Part shown: one piece after another, positions 20,784 through 29,239 of the stretch
Layout of the letters: each line of letters begins with the position of its first letter
Position numbering within the stretch: position 1 is the stretch's first letter
Assembly: GCF_000499385.1 (NCBI RefSeq)
Contig: NW_013655334.1
Location: 7,501 to 36,743 of the forward strand
Origin: Eimeria necatrix
Taxonomy: Eukaryota > Apicomplexa > Conoidasida > Eucoccidiorida > Eimeriidae
Reading direction: 5' to 3'
DNA length: 29,243 nucleotides
Program-made: the position numbers and the translations under genes
The notes under the pieces: model-generated
The model's input: the letters and a program-made list of their open reading frames with translations, nothing else
What the model was told of the DNA's origin: nothing
Database searches by the model: none

Positions 20784-20897
20784 CTGCTGCCCAGCGCATG
20801 CAGCCAGCGGGGCTGCGAAGGCCTTCTTTATTTGCCTTATTCTTTCATTGAAGTGGCCCTGTCTCGGGGGAAAGAGACACTTGCTGCGCTGGCTGTG

Positions 20898-20934
<37 letters not shown>

Positions 20935-21157
20935 AGCTGCCGGGCCCCACTGACATGTACGTGGGCGCGCTGCGCAACACTGCTGTCATTGCATGCAGCA
21001 GCAAGCAGCACGAGCGCTGCTGCTGGCGGGCCTTGAGAGAGTTGGGGCTTGCTGCTGCTGCTGCTGTGTTTGACGTTGTGTGCAAGGACTTCACGCCCTT
21101 CAATCCTGCTGCTGCTGCTGCTGCTGCTGCTGAGGGAGACGCGGAGGCGGAGGGCGA

Positions 21158-21190
<33 letters not shown>

Positions 21191-21333
21191 ACGCACGGTG
21201 GTTGAGGAGGACGCCGTGCTGCAAGAGCTGCTGCAGAAGCTGCAGCAGCAAGACGACCTGCAGCCGCAGCAACAGACGCAGCAGAGCAGCAGCAGCACTG
21301 TCAGCAGCAACGGCGGCAGCAACAGCAGCCTCC

Positions 21334-21371
<38 letters not shown>

Positions 21372-21461
21372 GCCAAGTCGGTCCCCTTTTCTTCAAAGAG
21401 GCGTCCATACACCGTAAAGCTGCGGGCAGTGGGAAGCCTCAAGCGACAACGCCGCCGCAGC

Positions 21462-21514
<53 letters not shown>

Positions 21515-21647
21515 CGACGAGGACAGCGGCTTCAGCAGCAGCGCGGACTCTTCTAAGTGCGACTCTGAGGAAGAGACAGACCCGAGCTTGGCGCTGCTGG
21601 AAGCTGCTGCTGCTGCCCTTGGCCTCCTAGAACCAAGCGAGCTGCAG

Positions 21648-21690
<43 letters not shown>

Positions 21691-22009
21691 AGCGAAGCCG
21701 CGTCAAACGGGCACTGCAGCAGCCGTTGACTGAGGACGGGGTGCTGCAGGTCGCTCAGGACCTCTTCGGCCCCTGCAGCAGCAGCATCGCCAACAGCAGC
21801 AGCAGCAGCAGCAGCACAAGCAGCAGCAGCAGCAGCACAAGCAGCAGCAGCAGCAGCAGCAGCGAGGCTGGCGCGCATGCACGCTGTTGCGACAGCCACG
21901 CCGTGTCTTTGCTGCTCTCAGATGACCCGGTAGTAACAAAATACAAAAAAGCAAAAGGGATTGTTTGGGGCTGGCGAGAAGAAGAAGAGCTGCAGCACTT
22001 GCTGCGCCT

Positions 22010-22050
<41 letters not shown>

Positions 22051-22082
22051 CACAGCAGCCGCGAATCAAGCAGCCAGGATAG
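18898..22082 (+). CDS. Unrecognised large protein with Ser, Ala, Gln tracts and Cys/His clusters, two exons
   Basis: Exon 1 (18898-19083) encodes MATSLAGPINIKGEN, a Ser/Asn tract and PPTLRRIL, and ends at CTC|GTGAGC in phase 0. Exon 2 starts at 19191 after GCAAGCAG and stays open to TAG at 22082, giving about 1,025 residues. Exon 2 has no usable ATG near its left end, so the upstream exon is needed. Conserved-looking islands between homopolymers include SGVSFGLEVLQWFSLPQQL, WASPVAAFGDWWEFLVNP, FLPPLCNCGYKGHYELW, CSQRGCEGLLYLPYSFIEVA, MYVGALRNTAVIACSSKQHE and GPCSSSIANS. The spaced CxC, CxxxC and H/C residues could bind zinc. A basic cluster KRQRRRSK (about 21450) looks like a nuclear signal. 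It is convergent with the TXNDC9-like gene and its intron holds a telomere-like array. No function is proposed. Confidence 0.75.
19093..19165 (-). repeat. Telomere-like CCCTAAA array inside an intron
   Basis: Starts nine bases after the donor GTGAGC at 19084 and ends about 25 bases before the acceptor at 19190. Units include CCCTAAA, CCCCAAA and the variant ACTCTAAAC. Confidence 0.9.
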
Positions 22083-22250
22083 GCAGTAGGCTGCGTGAGC
22101 AGTCGAGATCCTGCCTTAGGCGCAGCAGCAGCAGCAGAGCTGCTGCTGCTGTTGCTGTTGCTGCTGCTGTTGCACTTGCTGCTGCTGCTGCAGCAACTGC
22201 AGCAACTGCAGCTGCTGCAGCAAGTGCAGCGCCGCTCCTGCAAAGCCCGA

Positions 22251-22264
22251 GGTGTATGTACACC
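22251..22264. promoter_or_regulatory. GGTGTATGTACACC, variant of the GTAC palindrome
   Basis: One base from the exact motif. Flanks extend the symmetry to CGAGGTGTATGTACACCTCG. Lies 169 bp past the stop of the 18898 gene. Confidence 0.55.
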
Positions 22265-22509
22265 TCGTCTTCCCGTGTCTTTGAAGATTTCCGCCTAAAC
22301 AGAAATGTATTTTAATGGCAGAACTAGCAGCAGCAGCAGAAACAGCAGCAGCAGCAGCTGCTGCTGCTGCTGCCGTCGAGCAGCAGCAAATTAGTGCCGC
22401 TAAGAGCGTCGGAACTTAGCAGCAGCAGCGGCAGCAACAACAGCAGTTGTACCCTATACCTAGCACTGCCGCAAACTCTGTGAGCAGCAGCAGCAGAGCC
22501 GCAGCATCA

Positions 22510-22544
<35 letters not shown>

Positions 22545-22600
22545 GCCGTTCCTACGTAGAAAAGGGAGGGGCAGCAATCCTTGAAGATGCAGTGCCTTCA

Positions 22601-22628
22601 GGGTTTAGGGTTTAGGGTTTAGGGTTTG
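22601..22628 (+). repeat. Telomere-like TTTAGGG array
   Basis: Four units in the intergenic region. Confidence 0.95.
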
Positions 22629-22656
22629 GCTGTAAACCTCCTGGCCGCCGCGGGAG

Positions 22657-23115
22657 CTAGCCACAGCTGAGCACAGCTAGCTACAGCTAGCCACAGCTAG
22701 CCACAGCGAGCCACAGCTAACTGCTAGCGACAGCTAGCTACAGCTAGCTACAGCTAGCCACAGCTAGCTGCAGCCACACATCAGCGCTAGCTGCGCAGCT
22801 AGCCACCATTGGCGGGGGTGGCCAGCCCCAGCTAGCCATCGCAGCTAGCCACACAACTGGCCATTACAGCTAGCCATCACAAATAGGCCTCACAGCTAGC
22901 TGGCAGCTAGCCACCGCAGCTAGCCACCATAGCTAGCCTCAGCTAGCCACACAGCTAACTGGCAGCTAGCCACGCAGCTGGCCACATAGCTAGCTGGCAG
23001 CTCGCCGCGCAGCTAGCCACACAGCTAGCTAGCAGCTAGCCACACAGCTAGCCACACAGCTAGCTAGCAGCTAGCCACACAGCTAGCCACACAGCTAGCT
23101 AGCTACCAGCTAGCC
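22657..23115. repeat. AGCTAGCCACACAGCTAGC tract
   Basis: About 460 bp of AGCTAGCCACA-type units, most regular at 22985-23105 where AGCTAGCCACACAGCTAGC repeats. It is the most extensive GCTAGC tract in the window. Confidence 0.9.
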
Positions 23116-23276
23116 TAAAGGCTGCCGCTGGCCCGATCTTGTTCGGTGTTGGCAGCAGCAAATAACTCAAAAAACAATCCCACAGAAAACGCTCCCCACA
23201 GCGGCAGCAGCAGCAGCAGCTGCTGCTGCTGCAGCTGCTGCTGCTGCTGCAGCAGCTGCTGCTGCTGCAAAGTTAA

Positions 23277-23372
23277 CTACTCAGGGGGCAGCATCTTGTG
23301 TTTCCTCATAGCCTCTTCAAGGCTAGTTACGTCAAAGCGCTCGCCTGATGAAGCAGAAGCACAACACAAACG

Positions 23373-23435
<63 letters not shown>

Positions 23436-24806
23436 TGCTGCTGCGGCTGCTCTTGCTGCCGCTGCAGGTGCAGCTGCTGTGGTTCCTGCTGTTGCTGCTG
23501 CCGCTGCGGAGTTGTTGCGAGACAGAGAGCGCAGCAGCAAGACTTCCCCAAAGCCTAAACCCTAAACCCTAAACCCTAAACCCTAAACCCTAAACCCTAA
23601 ACCCCCACCTCCTATCTCGTCAAGGCCGATGATCGAATGCTCTGTTTTCCCATCGCGCACAAGAACAGCCTGCGCGCCCAAACACGCTTTTAGGGTTTAG
23701 GGTTTGCAAGAAGAAAGCAAACCAGCAATCCCTTGCAGGCGCAAACCCCAAACCCTAAACCCTAAACCCTAAACCCTAAACCCTAAGCCCTAATTAACTC
23801 ACAGTGGGGAGACACCAGATTTTTAGCCCTGCAAATACAAACCCACACTTCCTCCTGCGTTATCCAGGAAGCCATCCAACCTGCCAGCTAGCTAGCTAGC
23901 TAGCTAGCTAGCTAGTCAGATAGCTAGCTAGCTAGGTAGTCAGATAGCTAGCTAGCTAGCTAGTCAGATAGCTAGCTAGCTAGCCAGCTAGCTAGTCAGA
24001 TGGCTAGCTAGCTAGCTAGCTAGCTAGCTAGCTGGCTAGGCTTCACAGGCACGCGGCTAGCTCGCTAGTTGATTAGCTAGCTAGCTAGCTATGAAGGTGA
24101 AAAGTTAGCCAGCTAGCTAGCTAGCTAGCCACTATAGTAGCTAGCTAGCTAGCTAGCTAGCTGGCAGCTAACCAGTTCGCTGTGGAGGGCTAGAGGCGGC
24201 GGTCTCGCAGCGTGGGGAGCCGCGGGACTGGCGAGGGTTTAGGGTTTAGGGTTTAAGAACTAGGGTTTAGGGTTTAGGGTTTAGGGTTTACGTTCGGCGA
24301 GGAAAGGGGCCTTTTCCGCGTCAATTGCGCAAACCCTAATTGAGAGGTTTCTTTTTGCAAAGTCCCTCCAAACGGCCCAGAGCTTTTCCAGGAGGGCAAA
24401 GGTGGGGCGGAAGAACAGCAGCACCTAAACCCTCGAACAGCCACCGAGGGTTTAGGGTTTAGGGTTTAGGGTTTAGGGTTTAGGGTTTGGGGTTTAGGGT
24501 TTGGGGTTTGGGGCGGGCGGGGGCTAGGGTTTGGGCTCGCAGCGGCGGACAAGCGGAGCCGCAGCAGCAGCCTGCAGCAGCTAATGGCCTTTGGGGAGCT
24601 AGGGTTTAGGGTTTAGGGTTTAGGGTTTAGGGTTTACTAGGAGTTTGGACTTCTTGGCGAGCTCGAAGAACTGCTTCTCCTCGTGCAGCTCTGTGACTGT
24701 GCCGTGGCCCTCCTGCAGCAGCTGCTGCTGCTGCTGCAGCAGCTTTTTTCTTTGCTGCCGGATTCTCTCGAGCTCGTCTTCTGAGTCCTCTTCCCGCTGC
24801 TGCCGC

Positions 24807-24845
<39 letters not shown>

Positions 24846-24946
24846 AGTGCTGCATCTATTGCTGCTTCCTTCTCCTGCAGCGCCCGCAGCACCTGCTCCT
24901 CCACGCGCTTCTCTATGAGGGCAGCGCCCCCCTTCCCAGAAGCCAT
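23277..24946 (-). CDS. TXNDC9 / phosducin-like thioredoxin-fold protein, four exons
   Basis: Proposed exons are 24946-24638, 24424-24292, 23686-23609 and 23344-23277, with phases 0, 1 and 1 that agree and a 195-residue product (human TXNDC9 has 226). Exon 1 opens MASGKGGAALIEKRVEEQVL, then a Gln run, EDSEDELERIRQQRKKLL and EGHGTVTELHEEKQFFEL, as in the TXNDC9 N-terminal helix. Exon 2 gives VLLFFRPTFALLEKLW and AIDAEKAPFLAE, matching the thioredoxin core and the NVEKAPFL motif. Exon 3 gives AVLVRDGKTEHSIIGLDEIG. Exon 4 gives ERFDVTSLEEAMRKHKMLPPE. Family members modulate folding of actin and tubulin by the CCT chaperonin. No Cys lies at the active-site position (PTFALLEK) and the cis-Pro loop is not visible, so it should be redox-inactive. 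The exon 3 acceptor (TAAAAG at 23687) is the least certain border. A small missing exon near 23710-23740 is possible. Confidence 0.85.
23554..23606 (-). repeat. Telomere-like CCCTAAA array at a splice donor
   Basis: Seven units directly next to the exon 3 donor of the TXNDC9-like gene. Read on the gene strand the intron starts GTGGGGGTTTAGGG. Confidence 0.9.
23690..23705 (+). repeat. Short telomere-like tract at an acceptor
   Basis: Two units immediately before exon 3 of the TXNDC9-like gene. On the gene strand it reads AAACCCTAAACCCTAAAAG, whose AG is the proposed acceptor. Confidence 0.8.
23742..23792 (-). repeat. Telomere-like CCCTAAA array in an intron
   Basis: Six to seven units within intron 2 of the TXNDC9-like gene. 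Confidence 0.95.
23883..24175. repeat. GCTA array with AGTCAGATAGCTAG units
   Basis: Nearly 300 bp of GCTA units with a higher-order TAGTCAGATAGCTAGC repeat in the left part (23915-24005). It lies inside the proposed intron 2 of the TXNDC9-like gene (24291-23687). Confidence 0.9.
24234..24290 (+). repeat. Telomere-like array at a splice donor
   Basis: Seven to eight units ending against exon 2 of the TXNDC9-like gene. On the gene strand the intron starts GTAAACCCTAAACCC. Confidence 0.9.
24447..24535 (+). repeat. Telomere-like array in intron 1 of the TXNDC9-like gene
   Basis: Eight or more units degenerating to TTTGGGG. The reverse-orientation CCTAAACCC at 24424-24432 is part of the same intron and supplies the acceptor TTTAG just before exon 2. 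Confidence 0.9.
24600..24637 (+). repeat. Telomere-like array at a splice donor
   Basis: Five units ending at the exon 1 border of the TXNDC9-like gene. On the gene strand the intron starts GTAAACCCTAAACCC, as at exon 2. Confidence 0.9.
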
Positions 24947-24947
24947 C

Positions 24948-25001
24948 CCTAAACCCTAAACCCTAAACCCTAAACCCTAAACCCTAAACCCTAAACCCTG
25001 A
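24948..25001 (-). repeat. Telomere-like array touching a start codon
   Basis: Seven CCCTAAA units. On the gene strand it reads TTTAGGGTTTAGGGATGG, so the array runs into the ATG of the TXNDC9-like gene. A (TG)7 tract follows at 25006-25020. Confidence 0.95.
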
Positions 25002-25083
25002 ATCCGTGTGTGTGTGTGTGCAGCAGCAGCCAGAACGGTCCGCAGGCCGTAAGACACCATGAAGGGGACGGCTGTCTGCTCAG

Positions 25084-25127
<44 letters not shown>

Positions 25128-25369
25128 TTTCTCGGTGGTGGGAGTTGCTGCTGCTGCTGCTGCACCGTCCGCCGCTGCTGCGCTTCCTGCTGCTGTTGCT
25201 GCTGCTTCAGTTGAGGTGTATCTACTCCTCAGAAAATAGATAAAACGAAGCAAATATTAATTTATTTGCTGCTGCGCCTTCAGTGCTTTTGCTGCATGCA
25301 GCCGGGGGGCCCCTGGGGCCCCTGAGAACCACCTAAGGCGAAAGGAGCGGAGCGGCTGTGCTGCACCAG

Positions 25370-25406
<37 letters not shown>

Positions 25407-25738
25407 AAAGCTGCTGCAGCAACAGCGCTTAATGAATCGAAAATGTTGAAAATTAATATAATATTAAGAAATAACTTAAATTGAATAGTCAAAACGCAGA
25501 CAGTATGCGTTTACGCACGTTGCGTTAAGCTGCTGCCGGCTGCTGCTGCTACTGCTGCTGCTGCAGCAGCAGCAGCAGCAACAGCGCATGCAGCAGCAAC
25601 AGCAGCCGCAGCCTGGCCTGCTCGGGCGAACTTTGTGAGCAGCAACGCCATTCGGGAAACTCTATTTTCTTATCAACTGTTTCTGTGGCTATTAAAGCTG
25701 CAGCGGGACCTTTTGTTGCAGCAGCAGCAGGCCGTAGA

Positions 25739-25772
<34 letters not shown>

Positions 25773-26598
25773 GGAGCAGCAGCAGGATCGTCCCCAGCAA
25801 GATCTTGAGGAACCAAACAGGGCTAATCTGGTTCTGCATGCAGCTCATATATCATTTGCCGCTGCTGAACAAAGTGAGAAAAGCAACACCGCAAGAGGCA
25901 GAGAGCAGCAGCAGCAGCAGCAGCTGCTGCTGCTGCTGCTGCTGCTGCAGTGGCTGCTGATGCCGCCGCTGCCGCTGGTTGCAGCTATAGCTATTGTTCC
26001 TACAGAGCCGAACGCCTTTCTGGGCGTTTCAGTAGCAGCAGCTGCAGCAGCAGCAGCAGCAGCAGCTGCTGCTGCTGCTGCTGCTGCTGTTACGTGGGCT
26101 GCTGCTGCCGCAGGCAGAGACGCGGCCCTGCGTTGGGGTGTATGGACACTGCATTGTTTTGACTGGCTCTCTGACGTGAAATATAAATGGCTGTGTCTTC
26201 TTCTTTGCTGCTGCTGCTGCACAGCAGTAGTTGCTGCTGCTGCTGCTGCTGCAGCACATCAGCAGTTGCTGCTGCTGCTGCTGCTGCAGCACAGCAGCAG
26301 TTGCTGCTGATTTGGCTGCATGCATTGTCTGCAACATTCTCCACCCTTCACTGCTGAGTGGCATTTCAAATTAATTTCTTTTTTATTTCTTTTCGCTTTC
26401 TCTCTTTGTGTCTTTTTGTGCAGCAAATGTTTTGCTGCTGAATTGATAATATTTATTTTGCTGCCGAGTTAATTAAAACACTAATTAATTAATTAATTAA
26501 TTAATTAATTAATTAATAATAATAAGAATATTAATATTAATAAAATTAAGTAATGGTTGGAAGTAAATAAAATAACGAATCGACTGAAAGCCGCGCCG

Positions 26599-26649
<51 letters not shown>

Positions 26650-26652
26650 AGG
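25002..26652. promoter_or_regulatory. Divergent upstream region of the TXNDC9-like gene and PRP19
   Basis: 1.65 kb without a supported gene. It holds CTG/CAG runs (25085-25125, 25370-25405, 25555-25600, 25735-25775, 25905-25950, 26035-26090, 26205-26310, 26600-26650), two weak GTAC palindromes (25215, 26138), three TGCATGCA sites (25293-25300, 25835-25842, 26317-26324), a T-rich patch (26370-26430) and an AATT array (26480-26520). The TGCATGCA spacing between divergent genes suggests AP2-type regulation, by inference. Confidence 0.45.
26480..26520. repeat. TTAA tetranucleotide microsatellite upstream of PRP19
   Basis: (TTAA)n of about 40 bp, 130 bp before the PRP19 ATG. The same repeat occurs in PRP19 intron 4 at about 28290-28325. 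Confidence 0.9.
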
Positions 26653-26826
26653 ATGTCGCTCGTGTGCGCGGTGACCGGGGAAGTCCCGGACGAAGCAGTT
26701 TTTTGTCCCAAGACAAATTTGATTTATGAAAAGAGACTCATTATGAAGCACATTGCTGCTACTGGCTGCTGCCCCGTCTCCGGGGCGCAGCTGCAGCAGC
26801 AGGACTTGCTTCCCATCAAAAGTGCG

Positions 26827-26868
<42 letters not shown>

Positions 26869-26985
26869 GCTTCCTGCTGCTGCTGCGCGTGCTGCCGGCG
26901 CTGGTGCGGGTTTGCGTCCTGCTGCTGCTGCTGCTGCTCCGCGGGCTGCTGGCGCTGCTCCGCGGGCTGCTGCTGATGCTCCGCG

Positions 26986-27021
<36 letters not shown>

Positions 27022-27150
27022 AGCAAACCCTACGGTGAAGCCCAGGCCGCTGTCCGCCTCGTCCATTCCGGGGCTTCTCAGCTGCCTGCAGACGGAGTGG
27101 GACTCTCTTATGTCGGAGGCCTTTTTGCTCAAGACCCACCTCGAACAGGT

Positions 27151-27187
<37 letters not shown>

Positions 27188-27347
27188 CAGTATCCTCGGA
27201 CGCGTGCTGCTGCAGCAGCTGCTGCTGCTGCTGCTCCCGGCGTTGCAGCTGTCGGAGCTTGCGGATGCGCTGCTGCTGCTGCTGCTGCCTTCTCTTGTTC
27301 TGCTGCTTTAGATCGCCATGGCTGCTGCTGCTGCCAGTGGAGCTTAG

Positions 27348-27383
<36 letters not shown>

Positions 27384-27688
27384 CCGCAGGTTAGGAAGCA
27401 GCTGGCGCATGCGCTGTATCAGCAAGACGCCGCGACAAGGGTGATTGCGCGGCTGCTGAAGGAGCGAGATGCAGCAAGGCAGCAGCTGCAGCAGCAGCAG
27501 CAGCTCGTGCTGCAGCTGCAGCGTTCCGCTGCTGCTGCAGCAGACGGCGCAGAAGCAGACCTCGGTGAGTTCGCCAGCAGCAGCCGAAGCAGCAGCAGCA
27601 GCAGGTGCAGCAGCAGCAGCAAATGCATTCTGGTCTCCCTCCCGCGGCCTCGCCTCGTCCCACAGCTCATTCGTGCCGCCGCCGCTGC

Positions 27689-27733
<45 letters not shown>

Positions 27734-28488
27734 AGGGATAAGCGAGGAGCTGGTGGAGGCGATGCAGTCGCTGGCGCGGCAGCTGCTGAACCAGCGGAAG
27801 AAGCGGAAGCCAGTGGGCTTCGTAACTCCTGCTGCTGCTGCTGCTGACTTCCGCTGCACTTTGTCGCTGCCGCTGCACTCAGCAGCAGCAAGAGGAGTTT
27901 TCCGGGTGACAGCAGACACAAATGCTGCTCGCCACGCTGCAGTCTTCAGCAGCAGCGGGGAGGGGGGCGCAGCAGCAGCAGCTGCTGCTGCTGCTGCGGG
28001 CGGCTCTCCCGCTGCTGCTGCTGCTGCTGCAGCAGCAGCAGCAGCGGGCGAAGGCGGCGCTGCAGCAGCCAGCGGCGTGGGCAGCGGCAAGGGAGAAGTG
28101 ATTAGTGTCTCCTCAGGAGCTGATGGAGCTGTTGTCTTTTTTGATTTAAAAAATAAAAAACAATTGGAAAAAGTCCAGGCCCACAGCAAGGCTTGTCGCT
28201 GCTTCCTGCTGCACCCGCAGCAGCCGCTGCTGGTGTCGGGCTCCGACGACAAGACCGTCAAGTCCGCGCTGCGCGCTTTACTTCTCCATTTAATTAATTA
28301 ATTAATTAATTAATTAATTAATTTATTTATTTATTTATTTGTTTATTTATTTATTTGTTTATTTATTCAGTTTGCGCAGCTCGAGGGCTGCAGTTCGGTG
28401 CAGCTTGCTGCAGCGCCACAGCGCTGGGAGCGCAGCAGCAGCAACAGACAGCTGGCAGCAGCAGCCGCGCAGCGGGCCCCACAACTCA

Positions 28489-28526
<38 letters not shown>

Positions 28527-28733
28527 GCAGGATCTGGCGGGGGTCTCTGGACTTCAGGAGTTCCTACTCCTTGGGAGCGACTTTGCGCAAACAGCGCGGA
28601 GAAGTCTCAGCTCTCGCGCTGCACCCCCTGGGGGATTACTTTGCTGCTGTTGCTGCTGACAAGACTTGGGCCTTCATTGGCTTCCAGGAGGGCCGCTACC
28701 TCGGGGTCTACAGGGACCTTCCTTGCCAGGTAC

Positions 28734-28806
<73 letters not shown>

Positions 28807-28874
28807 CAGCAGCAGCAAGTGTAGCGCGCTTGTCGGGAGCAGCGGCTTGCAATCCCCTGCGTCCCCCGCAGCAC

Positions 28875-28948
<74 letters not shown>

Positions 28949-29148
28949 TGTGTGCGCAGTACACGGCGGTGGGGTTCCACCCCGACGGGATGATCCTGGG
29001 GGCTGGCGGCAGCAACGGCAGCGTTTATATTTGGGACTTGAAAGTCCAGGAGCAGCGCGCGGCGCTGCAGGGGCACTCCGACAAAATCAGCCAGTTGGCT
29101 TTTTCCGAAAACGGCTATTACCTCGCCACGGCTAGCGCAGACGGCACT
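26653..29148 (+). CDS. PRP19: Pre-mRNA-processing factor PRP19, U-box/WD40 ubiquitin ligase (3' end outside the window)
   Basis: Core of the NineTeen complex that remodels the spliceosome. Exons: 26653-26821, 27024-27148, 27390-27564, 27736-28261, 28531-28729 and 28960-29148, with compatible phases (1, 0, 1, 2, 0), 461 codons so far. Exon 1 encodes the U-box, opening MSLVCAVTGEVPDEAVFCPK with LIYEKRLI and IAATGCCPVSG. Exons 2-3 encode the Prp19 tetramer/coiled-coil segment (VKPRPLSASSIPGLLSCLQ, QLAHALYQQDAATRVIARLL). Exons 4-6 start the WD40 propeller: GADGAVVFFDL, SGSDDKTVK joined to IW, GEVSALALHPLGDYFA, VGFHPDGMILGAGG, SVYIWDLK, AFSENGYYLATASADGT. An Ala/Gly-rich insertion sits in the first WD40 blade (27965-28090). 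Human PRP19 has 504 residues, so three or fewer blades remain beyond the edge. The donor of intron 4 (AA|GTCCGC) is weak. Introns carry CTG/CAG runs, and the last donor enters a telomere-like array. Confidence 0.93.
28290..28370. repeat. TTAA and TTTA microsatellites in PRP19 intron 4
   Basis: (TTAA)n passing into (ATTT)n with GTTT interruptions, then TTCAG at 28366-28370. The downstream sequence is not the next exon by homology. That exon begins at 28531. Confidence 0.85.
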
Positions 29149-29239
29149 GTGAGGGTTTAGGGTTTAGGGTTTAGGGTTTAGGGTTTAGGGTTTGGGGTTT
29201 AGGGTTTAGGGTTTGGGGTTTGGGGTTTGGGGGGGGGGT
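29149..29239 (+). repeat. Telomere-like array at a PRP19 splice donor, to the window edge
   Basis: Starts within the donor (ACT|GTGAGGGTTTAGGG) and continues as TTTAGGG then TTTGGGG units to 29232, ending in a G run. Confidence 0.9.

Larger units (their letters stand above)
22083..23276. other. Gene-free region between convergent genes
   Basis: Holds CAG/CTG runs (22120-22230, 22325-22375, 22510-22545), a GTAC palindrome variant at 22251, a telomere-like array at 22601-22628, and a long GCTAGC tract at 22657-23115. No coding sequence is supported. Confidence 0.7.

Noticed and set aside
22985..23110. CRISPR-like regular repeats
   Set aside because: The AGCTAGCCACA units are contiguous and have no unique spacers. 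The genome is eukaryotic.
25010..26310. Short Ala- or Leu-rich open frames between the TXNDC9-like gene and PRP19
   Set aside because: All derive from CTG/CAG runs and have no non-repetitive conserved segment.
26557..26976. Open frame continuing from the PRP19 U-box into poly-Cys
   Set aside because: PRP19 homology resumes only after splicing from 26821 to 27024. The poly-Cys part is intron 1.
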